A DNA stretch of 64,000 nt from CAYNNQ01 sp051748085 (GTDB lineage Bacteria; Desulfobacterota; Desulfovibrionia; Desulfovibrionales; Desulfonatronovibrionaceae), in contig JBNJHA010000001.1 of the NCBI GenBank assembly GCA_051748085.1, forward strand, positions 1-64,000, in the 5' to 3' direction. The position numbers were made by a program, and so were the translations under genes. A model generated the notes under the pieces. It ran no database searches. It was not told the DNA's origin and was given only the letters and a program-made list of their open reading frames with translations. Of the stretch, positions 43,474 to 51,856 are shown piece after piece; the stretch's first letter is position 1, and each line of letters opens with the position of its first letter.

Positions 43474-43496
43474 TTATTAATAATAATTACTAATAA
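43474..43496. promoter_or_regulatory. Probable PerR operator
   Basis: TTATTAATAATAATTACTAATAA, an 11-1-11 palindrome with one mismatch, lies 13 bases upstream of the perR start and 31 bases before the divergent GNAT/nitrilase ATG. Its left half (TTATTAATAATAAT) is nearly identical to the element at 47055-47079. Confidence 0.75.
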
Positions 43497-43526
43497 AGTT
43501 TAATCACAACCTTGTCAAGGCTTAGC

Positions 43527-45071
43527 ATGCCGCATCAGAACACCACCCCGCACAAATTGCGCCTAAGAACCCTCAAACCGGACGACTTCCCTGATTTGCA
43601 GGAAATTATGAACAAGGTCTATCGGGTCATGGGCATGCACTGGGCCGAAGCCGAGTTTGCAGCGCATATAAACAGATTCCCCGAGGGCCAGATCTGCATA
43701 GAAGACAAAGGCAAGGTCGTAGCCGCCGCCTTCAGCCTGATCGTGGATTATAAAAAATTCGGGGACAATCATACCTATGATCAGATCACCGCAGGGAATC
43801 TGGCCAATCATAGCCCGGACGGGGACTATCTTTACGGAATCGAGGTATTCGTGCACCCCGATTATCAGGGCATGCGTCTCGGACGCCGTCTGTACGACGC
43901 GCGCAAGGAAATCTGCGAAAGCCTGAACCTGAAAGGGATATTGGTTGGCGGCAGAATCCCCGGCTACCGCAAATACGTTGCGGAAATGGCGCCTCAAAAA
44001 TATGTACGCAAGGTGGTCAACCGGGAAATACGCGATCCGGTTCTGACCTTCCAGCTTTCAAACGATTTTCACATTAAAAAACTTATCCCCGGTTACCTCC
44101 CGGAAGACAAGGATTCGCACGGCTTCGCGGTCCTTTTGGCCTGGAACAATATCTACTACGAGGAACGTGTCCAGCTCATGGGCGGACAGAAAAGCTATGT
44201 CCGCCTGGGCGTTGTGCAGTGGCAGATGCGGATTTTCCCATCCTTTGAATCTTTTATCCAGCAGGCCGAATTCTTTGTGGACACCCTGGCCAGGTACAAC
44301 GCGGACATAGTACTCTTTCCGGAACTGTTCAACGCTCCCCTGATCGCCAGGTTCGACGAAAAAGACGCGGCCACGGCCATGCGCTCCCTGGCCGACTACA
44401 CCGAGCCCCTGCGCCGGGAGATGCAGAACATGGCCCTGTCTTACAATGTAAATATAGTCTCCGGAAGCGTCCCGGAATACAAGGACAGCCAGCTGCACAA
44501 CGTGTCCTTTCTCTGCCGCAGGGACGGCACCTGGGACAAACAGTACAAGCTGCACATCACCCCGGAGGAGGACAGCAGCTGGGGGCTCAAGGGCGGGGGA
44601 GAGCTGAAAAGTTTTGACACGGACGTGGGCAAGATCGGGATACTCATCTGCTACGATGTCGAATTCCCGGAACTCCCCAGGCTCCTGGCCGATCAGGGCA
44701 TGGAGATCCTTTTGGTCCCGTTCTGGACGGACACCAAGAATTCTTACCTCCGGGTACGGCGCTGTGCCCAGTCCCGGGCCATTGAAAACGAATGCTACGT
44801 GGCCATCTCCGGGAGCGTGGGCAATATCCCCAAGGTGGAAAACATGGACATCCAGTATTCCCAGGCGGCCATATTCACCCCGTCCGACTTCGCATTCCCC
44901 CATGATTCGGTCGCGGCCGAGGCCACGCCGAATACGGAAATGACCCTGGTGGCCGATCTGGACATGGAGATGCTTAAGAACCTGAGACGGCAGGGAAGCG
45001 TTCAGAACCTGCGCAACCGCAGGACCGATCTATACCAGCTGCGGATGCTTTCCCGCAAGAAGGATTCCTAA
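43527..45071 (+). CDS. GNAT acetyltransferase domain fused to a carbon-nitrogen hydrolase
   Basis: 514 aa from the ATG at 43527 (AAGG upstream; the longer TTG-started frame is not needed). Residues ~10-190 are a GNAT fold (LKPDDFPDLQEIMNKVY, VHPDYQGMRLGRRLYDARK). Residues ~225-500 are a nitrilase-superfamily domain with the Glu-Lys-Cys triad in VLFPELFNAP, WDKQYKLHITPEE and ILICYDVEFPEL. This two-domain family is known but its substrate is not; it could hydrolyse or transfer acyl or amide groups on amino-acid-like compounds. It overlaps the convergent diesterase gene by 42 bases. Confidence 0.92.
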   Translation: MPHQNTTPHKLRLRTLKPDDFPDLQEIMNKVYRVMGMHWAEAEFAAHINRFPEGQICIEDKGKVVAAAFSLIVDYKKFGDNHTYDQITAGNLANHSPDGDYLYGIEVFVHPDYQGMRLGRRLYDARKEICESLNLKGILVGGRIPGYRKYVAEMAPQKYVRKVVNREIRDPVLTFQLSNDFHIKKLIPGYLPEDKDSHGFAVLLAWNNIYYEERVQLMGGQKSYVRLGVVQWQMRIFPSFESFIQQAEFFVDTLARYNADIVLFPELFNAPLIARFDEKDAATAMRSLADYTEPLRREMQNMALSYNVNIVSGSVPEYKDSQLHNVSFLCRRDGTWDKQYKLHITPEEDSSWGLKGGGELKSFDTDVGKIGILICYDVEFPELPRLLADQGMEILLVPFWTDTKNSYLRVRRCAQSRAIENECYVAISGSVGNIPKVENMDIQYSQAAIFTPSDFAFPHDSVAAEATPNTEMTLVADLDMEMLKNLRRQGSVQNLRNRRTDLYQLRMLSRKKDS

Positions 45072-45842
45072 CCTCTCCGGTCGATTGGTAAACATTCCGT
45101 CCGCGCCTATCTCGAGGCATTTTTCCATGTCCCGGAGGTCGTCCACGGTATAAACATATATCCTGACTCCTTCATGCCTTAGCCTCCCGATCAACTCGGG
45201 AGTAGCGCTTTTCAAAGGCACATGGCAGGACATGGGGTGAATATCCCGCCATTTTTCAGGCAAAATCTCCTCACCCTCATCAAACAAAACGCCGATGTGC
45301 AAAAGGCTGTCCTTTCGACGAATAAAACGCAGGACATCGAAATTAAACGAAGAAACAACGACTCGATCAAGCATTTCCTTCTGTTGCACATAATCCACCA
45401 ACTTTTGGGCAATCACAAGATTATCCGCAGGACCACAATCCTTTATCTCCACATTGGCCAACAGTTCCGACTCCCGGCTCAAATCCAAGGCATCCTCCAA
45501 AGTCAGAATCCTTTCCGGACCGAGACTGTCACAGTCAGGATACGCCTTTCCGGAATGTATTCCAAAATCAAGCAGCTTGAGGTTTTTGAGGGAAAGGGCA
45601 TTTACTGCCGAGGGAAACTGCGATGAAAAAACCCGGCTAAAATCGCTGGTCCGGACAACATCCTCGTCGTGGATTACAACCGGCCGATTGTCAGCACACA
45701 GGCGCAGATCGAACTCCCAGGCGTGGGCACCGGCCTTGGCTGCGGCTCTGGCAGCCGCGGCCGTATTTTCAGCACACGTAAAGCTTGCTCCGCGATGGGC
45801 GATATTCATGCACGACAAGGATTGAAAAAGCTTGAATTTCAT
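45030..45842 (-). CDS. Glycerophosphodiester phosphodiesterase
   Basis: 270 aa. The GDPD TIM-barrel signatures are NIAHRGASFTCAENT, EFDLRLCADNRPVVIHDEDVVRTS, LANVEIKD and VYTVDDLRDMEKCLEIGADGMFTNRP. The HRG...E...E.D metal and catalytic residues are in place. No signal peptide is seen, so it is probably cytoplasmic, as in the UgpQ type, releasing glycerol-3-phosphate from phospholipid head-group diesters. Its 3' end overlaps the end of the nitrilase gene on the opposite strand by 42 bases. Confidence 0.92.
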   Translation of the reverse strand: MKFKLFQSLSCMNIAHRGASFTCAENTAAAARAAAKAGAHAWEFDLRLCADNRPVVIHDEDVVRTSDFSRVFSSQFPSAVNALSLKNLKLLDFGIHSGKAYPDCDSLGPERILTLEDALDLSRESELLANVEIKDCGPADNLVIAQKLVDYVQQKEMLDRVVVSSFNFDVLRFIRRKDSLLHIGVLFDEGEEILPEKWRDIHPMSCHVPLKSATPELIGRLRHEGVRIYVYTVDDLRDMEKCLEIGADGMFTNRPERLGILLAGKHPQLV

Positions 45843-45892
45843 ATTAGGAGTATTATAAGTCGCATAACATTTAGACTATCAAAGGGGATCTT

Positions 45893-46627
45893 ATGGACGA
45901 CCTGGGAAAAAGCTTTGGCTGGCAATACTGGCAAAAAACAGCGTACAGTTCGACCGGCCTCGGCAGCTTGCCCGAGATCAGCATAGCGCCGGGGGAAAAA
46001 TTCAAGACTTATCCCGAAGCTGAACGAATCGAGCTTCCTGACCCCGCTTTAGCAAATGCCCCCTATGATCTATGGCAAACTATAAAGGAAAGGCGATCTC
46101 ACCGACGTTTTTCCGGCGAAGAAACGATGGAACTTTCCGTTCTAAGCAAACTGTTATGGGCTGCTCAGGGGGTCACCCGAAGCAGAATCGACATCCCCCT
46201 TCGAACGGCGCCCTCGGCCGGAGCATTGTACCCCATTGAGACGTACGCCGTATCTTCCAGGGTAAACGGGCTGTCCCCGGGGATATACCACTTCAACATT
46301 CAGGACTTTTGTCTGGAAAAAGCCGGCGATTTTCCTCCGAACACCGATTTGTCCGGAATCGCCATGGGTCAGAGATTCTGTTCCCGGGCACCCTTGTCAA
46401 TTGTCTTCACCGCCGTCTTTCGCAGAAATATGCAAAAATACGGACATCGGGGACTGCGCTATATCCTTTTGGACACGGGACATATCTGCCAGAATTTACT
46501 TCTGGCGGCAACCGCCCTGGGGCTCAAGAGCTGCCCGGTGGCCGCCTTTTTTGACGACCCCTTAAACGATCTGCTCGGTATTGACGGGCGGGAAGAATCC
46601 AGTCTCTATCTCACCGCTATCGGCTGA
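45893..46627 (+). CDS. SagB/ThcOx-type nitroreductase-family oxidoreductase
   Basis: 244 aa, with AGGGGA before the ATG. The nitroreductase fold shows TIKERRSHRRFSGEETMELSVLSKLLWAAQGV, the FMN-binding TAPSAGALYPIETYAV and a C-terminal LLDTGHICQNLLLAATALGLKSCPVAAF. Such stand-alone SagB-like FMN enzymes are common in anaerobes; azoline dehydrogenation is known only for those in peptide-modification clusters, and no precursor or cyclodehydratase gene is present here. A strong hairpin follows the stop. Confidence 0.88.
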   Translation: MDDLGKSFGWQYWQKTAYSSTGLGSLPEISIAPGEKFKTYPEAERIELPDPALANAPYDLWQTIKERRSHRRFSGEETMELSVLSKLLWAAQGVTRSRIDIPLRTAPSAGALYPIETYAVSSRVNGLSPGIYHFNIQDFCLEKAGDFPPNTDLSGIAMGQRFCSRAPLSIVFTAVFRRNMQKYGHRGLRYILLDTGHICQNLLLAATALGLKSCPVAAFFDDPLNDLLGIDGREESSLYLTAIG

Positions 46628-46632
46628 AAAAG

Positions 46633-46666
46633 TCTCGTCCAAAAGCCTTAAGACCTTTGGACGAGA
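46633..46666. terminator. Bidirectional hairpin between convergent genes
   Basis: TCTCGTCCAAAAG (46633-46645) pairs with CTTTGGACGAGA (46655-46666), a 12-bp stem with one bulge. It lies six bases after the SagB-type stop and eight before the stop of the DVU0772-type gene. There is only a weak T run on either side. Confidence 0.7.
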
Positions 46667-46674
46667 ACTATTTA

Positions 46675-47028
46675 TTATCTTCTATGACAGGACATCTCTT
46701 TTTCCAGCCAGCCCCTGATTTCCGGAGTAACCGCGTAAACTCCCTTATGCTTACCCACATCGCGCATAAAGGCGGATGACAGATGCCGCGGAAGTTCCAT
46801 TTCCAATAGTTCACGCGCCTCTTCTGAATTACGTTGAATCAGGTAAAGCTTTGGCTTCCCCTCCCAGGTATTAACAACAAAATAAACCGAATAATCATCC
46901 TTTGACCTCACCGGCTGCCTCTCACCCTTTCTCCAATTGTTGCCCCATTCCAGATAAAGGGTAACGGCTTCTTCTGGAGTCATCTCCCAATCAATAGGTA
47001 AATTACAATAATCCTTTAAACTGGCCAT
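46675..47028 (-). CDS. DVU0772-family protein, predicted peroxide-stress member
   Basis: 117 aa. It contains DYCNLPIDWEMTPEEAVTLYLEWGNNW, DDYSVYFVVNTWEGKPKLYLIQRNSEEARELLEMELP and GVYAVTPEIRGWLE. I recognise the family named for Desulfovibrio DVU0772, which has been predicted to belong to the PerR regulon there. A perR-like palindrome lies 27 bases before its start (47055-47079), supporting the same control here. Biochemical function is unknown. Confidence 0.82.
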   Translation of the reverse strand: MASLKDYCNLPIDWEMTPEEAVTLYLEWGNNWRKGERQPVRSKDDYSVYFVVNTWEGKPKLYLIQRNSEEARELLEMELPRHLSSAFMRDVGKHKGVYAVTPEIRGWLEKEMSCHRR

Positions 47029-47054
47029 GACACCCTCCTTTTTTCTTTGTTTAT

Positions 47055-47079
47055 TTATTAATAGTAATCATTATTAATA
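47055..47079. promoter_or_regulatory. Probable PerR operator before the DVU0772-type gene
   Basis: TTATTAATAGTAAT followed by CATTATTAATA. Thirteen of the first 14 bases match the perR operator at 43474, and the two halves around the central C match at 8 of 10 positions. Confidence 0.72.
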
Positions 47080-47102
47080 TTGTCAAGACTTTTCTTGCAA
47101 GA

Positions 47103-47113
47103 TGAACAGTTAC
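47103..47113 (+). repeat. Solitary B-element end
   Basis: TGAACAGTTAC is the exact inverse of GTAACTGTTCA, the apparent consensus of the B/C termini. No partner end was found nearby. Confidence 0.35.
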
Positions 47114-47202
47114 AATTCACGCAAACAAACTCTTTTGACAGTCCAGCGGATGTCATTTGTTTATCCCTTGCCACTTCAAGGCACACAAGCTATATACAAA
47201 AC

Positions 47203-48309
47203 ATGAGCGACAGCAAGCCGGATATAAACACCATAGCACGCTGGCTTTTCGGCGCCATGCTTATCTGGGCCGGGGTCCAGATTCTAGGCTATCTGAGTGA
47301 TGTACTGATTCCGTTTGTGATAGCCTTTTTATTGGCCTACCTTATAAATCCAATAGTTAGCATTGTTCAAAAGAAAATAAAAAATCGAACCATTGCCGTA
47401 CTTGCAACTTTATCCGTGCTTGGCGCGGCAACAATATTGGTCCTGCAACTCGTCATTCCCTTGATCGCCCAGGAAATAAACCATCTAAGCACTTTACTGG
47501 CAAAATTTATTCAGGACACAAATTTTCAGGCCCGGGCCAGGGACAAAATACCCACGGAGATATGGTCAATCGCCCGCGATTACCTGACTCACGAAAAACT
47601 GGTCTCCCTTTTCGAAGACAAAAATTTATGGAAGATAGGCCATGAACTGGGGCAAAAAATTCTTCCGGGCATTTGGCAGGTTCTTTCCGGGACGGCCAAT
47701 ATAATTCTGGGCTTGACCGGACTGTTCATCATTCTATTATATCTTATTTTTCTGCTTATAGATTATGAAAAATTCCGCAGATCCTGGCAAGACATGCTCC
47801 CGCGCAAACATAGAAACACCGTGGTCAACTTCATACAGGACTTCAACAGGCACATGAATCGCTATTTCCGCAGCCAGGCCTTGATAGCGGCCATCGTGGG
47901 AATCATCTTTGCAACGGGCTTTTCTATTTTGGGGCTGCCCATGGCCATAATACTCGGACTTTTTATCGGGCTTCTAAACATGATCCCCTATCTTCAGCTT
48001 TTAGGGGCAATACCCACATTCCTTCTGGTTGTCCTTCATTGTCTGGAAACCGGAGCCAATTTCTGGATCGTGCTCGCCGCAACAGGCGGCATCTTCGCTA
48101 TTGCCCAAATCGTTCAGGATGGTTTTCTTGTCCCGAAAATCATGGGTAAAAACATGGGACTTAACCCGGCAATGATTCTGCTCTCCCTGTCGATATGGGG
48201 AAAACTTCTCGGTATTCTGGGGCTACTGATCGCATTGCCTATGACCTGTCTGCTGCTGGCCTATTACAACAAATTTTTTGCCGGCCCTATGGAAATAAAT
48301 AATGCCTAA
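47203..48309 (+). CDS. AI-2E family (PerM/YhhT-like) inner-membrane transporter
   Basis: 368 aa from the ATG at 47203. The longer frame from 47080 adds 41 unlikely residues that include a B-type repeat end. About eight membrane segments are visible, arranged as in AI-2E/PerM proteins, with LIPFVIAFLLAYLINPIV near the start and GLFIGLLNMIPYLQLLGAIPTFLL and IVQDGFLVPKIMGKNMGLNPAMILLSLSIWG near the end. Family members export small molecules or act as Na+/H+ antiporters; the substrate is not evident. Confidence 0.9.
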   Translation: MSDSKPDINTIARWLFGAMLIWAGVQILGYLSDVLIPFVIAFLLAYLINPIVSIVQKKIKNRTIAVLATLSVLGAATILVLQLVIPLIAQEINHLSTLLAKFIQDTNFQARARDKIPTEIWSIARDYLTHEKLVSLFEDKNLWKIGHELGQKILPGIWQVLSGTANIILGLTGLFIILLYLIFLLIDYEKFRRSWQDMLPRKHRNTVVNFIQDFNRHMNRYFRSQALIAAIVGIIFATGFSILGLPMAIILGLFIGLLNMIPYLQLLGAIPTFLLVVLHCLETGANFWIVLAATGGIFAIAQIVQDGFLVPKIMGKNMGLNPAMILLSLSIWGKLLGILGLLIALPMTCLLLAYYNKFFAGPMEINNA

Positions 48310-48348
48310 TCGAAAACAGTTATCAATTTAAACGGTTGCAAGCTTATC

Positions 48349-49326
48349 ATGATCTGCATTCATCTTGAAAACAACGACCCGTACTTTAATCTGGCCGCGG
48401 AAGAATACCTGCTCAAAAACGAAAACGACCAGTTCTTCCTTCTCTGGAGGAACTCGCCGGCAATCATTGTTGGACGCAATCAAAACGCGCTGGCGGAAAT
48501 AAATGAAGACTATGTTCGGGATAACAACATCCCGGTAGTCAGACGGCTGTCCGGTGGTGGAGCAGTATTTCACGATCTGGGGAATATAAATTTCACCCTG
48601 ATATCCAGAACCCGGAATCAGGAAGGGATTAATTTCAAAAAATTCGCTCGGCCGATTGTAAAGGCCTTGAACAAAATGGGAGTAAACGCGGAGTTTGACG
48701 GACGCAACGACCTCTCCATCAATGGGCAAAAAATCTCCGGAAATGCCCAGCATATCTGGAAGGGCAACACGATGCACCACGGAACTTTGCTTTACAATTC
48801 AAACGTGAAAGACTTGGCCAATGCTCTGCGCCCGGACGAACTCAAATTTCAAGACAAGGCGGTCAAATCGGTACGCAAGAGAATCACCAATATAATTTCG
48901 CACTTGCCGGAGCCTGTAGGCAACGATGAATTTTGCGCCCGACTTTTTACAATGGTTTCTTCCGATCTAGAGGGAAGTCGGATCGCAGGACTTTCAAAGG
49001 AACAGGAAAAAAGAATATATCTCCTTCGCGAAGACAAGTACACAACATGGAGTTGGAATTTTGGAGCCACTCCTCCTTATACACACCGCAAAAAAATTCG
49101 TGCCCGGGGCGGCACAATTGAACTTATCCTGAATGTCCGTCAGGGCATTGTACAGGATGCCCACATTTACGGAGATTTTTTTGGAAAACACGAAATTTCC
49201 CATCTTACCGATCAGCTTGTCGGGTTGAGGCATGAAAAAAAAGCAATTGCCGCCGTTCTGGACGGATTAAAACTTGACGACTTCATGTGGCAGGTGTCAA
49301 CTTCAGAATTTCTGAAGCTTATTTAA
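48349..49326 (+). CDS. lplA: Lipoate--protein ligase A
   Basis: 325 aa, the length of two-domain LplA. It contains RRLSGGGAVFHDLGNINFTL, NDLSINGQKISGNAQ with the catalytic lysine, and HHGTLLYNSNVKDLANALRP. The C-terminal accessory domain has TTWSWNFGATPPYTHRKKIRARGG. It activates free lipoate with ATP and attaches it to E2 or GcvH proteins. It is 39 bases after the transporter gene. Confidence 0.94.
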   Translation: MICIHLENNDPYFNLAAEEYLLKNENDQFFLLWRNSPAIIVGRNQNALAEINEDYVRDNNIPVVRRLSGGGAVFHDLGNINFTLISRTRNQEGINFKKFARPIVKALNKMGVNAEFDGRNDLSINGQKISGNAQHIWKGNTMHHGTLLYNSNVKDLANALRPDELKFQDKAVKSVRKRITNIISHLPEPVGNDEFCARLFTMVSSDLEGSRIAGLSKEQEKRIYLLREDKYTTWSWNFGATPPYTHRKKIRARGGTIELILNVRQGIVQDAHIYGDFFGKHEISHLTDQLVGLRHEKKAIAAVLDGLKLDDFMWQVSTSEFLKLI

Positions 49327-49338
49327 TTTTATCTAGAT

Positions 49339-49518
49339 CTTATCCGGAAATTTAAACCTTCCCGGATTTACAAATATCAGGTTTGGATTCGAAAATATTG
49401 TTTATGTTTAACTAGCAAATTAAGTACTTGCGGACGGGCGTATTTTAATACGTGGGCGAATAATCACGAAATTTGACGAAGTTAAACTGAAAAATAGCCA
49501 TTTCCGGATGGAAACTAT
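49339..49518 (+). repeat. Repeat family A, copy A3 (full-length form)
   Basis: About 180 bp in the 355-bp gap between lplA and aor. It begins CTTATCCGGAAAT, contains GGATTTACAAATATCAGGTTT and the mini-hairpin CGTATTTTAATACG, and ends GCCATTTCCGGATGGAAACTA. The termini are inverted repeats of ATCCGGAAAT. The remaining 49519-49681 is A+T-rich leader with an AGGAGGT ribosome site for aor. Confidence 0.78.
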
Positions 49519-49681
49519 CTATACCAACTGACACAGCTGCAAAAAGTCGAAGACGGAAGTTAAACGCACAGTTTAAAATTTATAAATTTTTGATTTTACT
49601 TAAAACTTTAAACTTAACACTGCCTACAAAAATTTATTTTTTGCAGACGCATCATTCCAACTACTTACCAAGGAGGTTTAT

Positions 49682-51415
49682 ATGGCTAGAATACTGCGCA
49701 TAAACGCCAATGACAGAACCTACGCGTTTGAGGAAGCAAAACAGGAGTACGCCGGACTTGGCGGCCGGGCGCTTACTTCGAAGCTTATCCGCAATGAAGT
49801 TCCCCCAACCTGTCATCCTCTCGGCGCGGACAACAAATTGGTGGCCGCGGCCGGGTTGTTAACCGGCACAATCGCGGCCAATTCGGGCCGGATCTCCGTG
49901 GGCGGCAAATCCCCCCTGACCAAGGGCATTAAGGAATCCAATTCCGGCGGAACGTTTGCCCAAAAGATTGCCAAGCTGGATATTCTGGGAATTGTTATCG
50001 AAGACAAGCCAAAGGACAATACAGAACCTGCCGTTGTCTTCATCAACAAAGATTCGGTGCAAATTGAAACAATGACTGAACTAGCCGGCCTTGGCACCTA
50101 TGACACGGTATCCAAACTCTCGGAAAAATACGGCGAAAAAGCAGGTATGATGGTAATTGGACCTGCCGGAGAGAATCTTCTTCTCGGAGCTTCTATTCAG
50201 TTTACCAATCCCAAGGGATATCCGTCCAGAGCCGCCGGCCGGGGAGGACTGGGCGCACTCATGGGATCCAAGGGGATAAAGGCGATTGTGGCAGACGACA
50301 GCGGGACCTCATCTCCGCAAATGGCGGACAAGGACGCTTTCAAGGAAGCGGCCAAGAGGTGGGCAAAGATTCTGACCGATCATCCGGTAACCGGGCAGGG
50401 ACTGCCAAGCTACGGCACTGCCATTCTGGTAAACATCATTAATGAAGCAGGTGCGTTACCGACTAAAAATTTCCGCGAGGGCAGATTTGATTTTGCTTCC
50501 GACATCAGCGGCGAAAAAATGGTTGAATTAATTAATGAGCGGGGCGGCGTGACCAAGGAAGGCTGTCATCCGGGCTGTGTGATCCAATGCTCCCAGGAAT
50601 TCCGTGACCGGGAAGGAAAATACGTTACTTCCGGCTTCGAATACGAAACCATCTGGGCTTTTGGCGCGAATACTACCATCAAGGACCTGGATATAATCGC
50701 CCAAATGGACAGAGCTTGTGACGACATAGGACTGGATACAATCGAAATGGGTAACACCATAGCAGTCGCCATGGAAAAAGGGGTCGTGGATTGGGGAGAC
50801 GGTCCGCAGGCCTTGAAGTTATTAAAAAGAACCCGGGATCCCCAGGATTACCTGGGCAGAATCATCGGAAACGGAGCCGCTTTTACCGGAGAAGCCCTGG
50901 GTGTAGACAGGGTCCCGGTGGTCAAGCGCCAGGCCCTGCCTGCCTACGATCCCAGGTCAGTCAAGGGAGTCGGTGTGACTTACGCTACTTCCACAATGGG
51001 CGCCGACCATACCGCCGGATACGCGGTATGCCAGAACATCCTCAAGGTCGGCGGTGATATTGACCCGTTGTGCAAAGGCGGGAACATCGAAACCTCCAAA
51101 GCCCTGCAAATCGCCACGGCCGCGGTTGATTCCACGGGCCTGTGCCTGTTCGTGGCTTTTGCTGTCCTGGATACCGAGGACGCGTTGGAAGTAATCTCCA
51201 AAATGATCAGCGCCCGTTTTGGCATTGATTTCACGGCGGATGATGTATCCAAGGCGGGCATCGCAGTTTTGCAGGACGAACTGGCCTTTAACGAACAGGC
51301 CGGATTTACAAAGGCACATGATCAACTGCCTGACTTTTTCAGCAAAGAAGAACTGCCGCCGCATAATACCATTTGGGACTACACAGCAGAAGAATTGCAG
51401 CAGGCCAAAGTATAA
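49682..51415 (+). CDS. aor: Tungsten/molybdenum aldehyde:ferredoxin oxidoreductase
   Basis: 577 aa. It oxidises aldehydes to acids, reducing ferredoxin, or runs in reverse. The pterin-binding N-terminal domain has GGRALTSKLIRNEVPP, NSGRISVGGKSPLTKGIKESNSGG and GRGGLGALMGSKGIKAI. The 4Fe-4S ligands are GCHPGCVIQC (about residues 295, 299, 303) plus a Cys near residue 488 (GLCLFVAF). AGGAGGT precedes the ATG. It is followed by a sulfur-carrier and an activating enzyme that probably serve its metal-pterin cofactor, and by a strong terminator. Confidence 0.95.
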   Translation: MARILRINANDRTYAFEEAKQEYAGLGGRALTSKLIRNEVPPTCHPLGADNKLVAAAGLLTGTIAANSGRISVGGKSPLTKGIKESNSGGTFAQKIAKLDILGIVIEDKPKDNTEPAVVFINKDSVQIETMTELAGLGTYDTVSKLSEKYGEKAGMMVIGPAGENLLLGASIQFTNPKGYPSRAAGRGGLGALMGSKGIKAIVADDSGTSSPQMADKDAFKEAAKRWAKILTDHPVTGQGLPSYGTAILVNIINEAGALPTKNFREGRFDFASDISGEKMVELINERGGVTKEGCHPGCVIQCSQEFRDREGKYVTSGFEYETIWAFGANTTIKDLDIIAQMDRACDDIGLDTIEMGNTIAVAMEKGVVDWGDGPQALKLLKRTRDPQDYLGRIIGNGAAFTGEALGVDRVPVVKRQALPAYDPRSVKGVGVTYATSTMGADHTAGYAVCQNILKVGGDIDPLCKGGNIETSKALQIATAAVDSTGLCLFVAFAVLDTEDALEVISKMISARFGIDFTADDVSKAGIAVLQDELAFNEQAGFTKAHDQLPDFFSKEELPPHNTIWDYTAEELQQAKV

Positions 51416-51445
51416 CGCACCGAAACAACTCTGTGTCCACAACAG

Positions 51446-51470
51446 GATGTTTTTCGAACGAAAAACATCT
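51446..51470 (+). terminator. First hairpin after aor
   Basis: GATGTTTTT (51446-51454) pairs with AAAAACATC (51461-51469), just before the stronger hairpin at 51474. It may be an mRNA-stabilising or attenuating stem. Confidence 0.45.
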
Positions 51471-51473
51471 AAA

Positions 51474-51510
51474 AAGCAGCCGGGGGCTAAACCCCCCGGC
51501 TGCTTTTTTT
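51474..51510 (+). terminator. Strong rho-independent terminator after aor
   Basis: A 13-bp G+C-rich stem, AAGCAGCCGGGGG with CCCCCGGCTGCTT, and a six-base loop is followed by TTTTT. It lies 58 bases after the aor stop and before the MoaD-like gene, so the downstream genes probably get reduced read-through or have their own promoter. Confidence 0.92.
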
Positions 51511-51618
51511 ACAGGAAAACACAAAACAGCCAAGAATCCATTCCCATGGCGGTTGACTGAAACGATTTTTTATCTTGTAATAAACGAAAATCTTTTTAAA
51601 AAGCAGGTTAACTCATCT

Positions 51619-51855
51619 ATGTCGACAGAATTAGAAATCGAAGTCAAATGCTTTGCCACTCTTGCTGAATTCACCCCTCAAGGGGGCCGGACAACCGTTG
51701 CAAAAGGGCTATTGGTCCGGGACGTGGTGGAAAAATTGGGAGTTCCGTCAAATGAAGTCAAAATCATATTCGTCAATGGGGAGCAGGCGGACTGGGACAA
51801 AGCAATAAAAAAAAATGATCGGATCGGGATATTTCCGGCAGTAGGCGGAGGATAA
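51619..51855 (+). CDS. MoaD/ThiS-like sulfur-carrier protein
   Basis: 78 aa from the ATG at 51619. The ubiquitin-like fold (LEIEVKCFATLAEF, VRDVVEKLGVPSNEVKIIFVNGEQAD) ends in the essential Gly-Gly tail, AVGGG. The C-terminus would be adenylated by the ThiF/MoeB-like protein encoded two bases downstream and then loaded with sulfur. Being next to aor suggests a dedicated role in tungstopterin or molybdopterin synthesis (inference). Confidence 0.9.
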   Translation: MSTELEIEVKCFATLAEFTPQGGRTTVAKGLLVRDVVEKLGVPSNEVKIIFVNGEQADWDKAIKKNDRIGIFPAVGGG

Positions 51856-51856
51856 T

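Noticed and set aside
44058..44903. 281-codon minus-strand frame opposite the nitrilase domain
   Set aside because: Shadow of a high-G+C coding region; the sense strand carries the catalytic triad.
45893..46627. SagB-like gene as part of an azole-peptide biosynthesis cluster
   Set aside because: No precursor peptide, cyclodehydratase or docking gene is adjacent; the enzyme belongs to the widespread stand-alone type.
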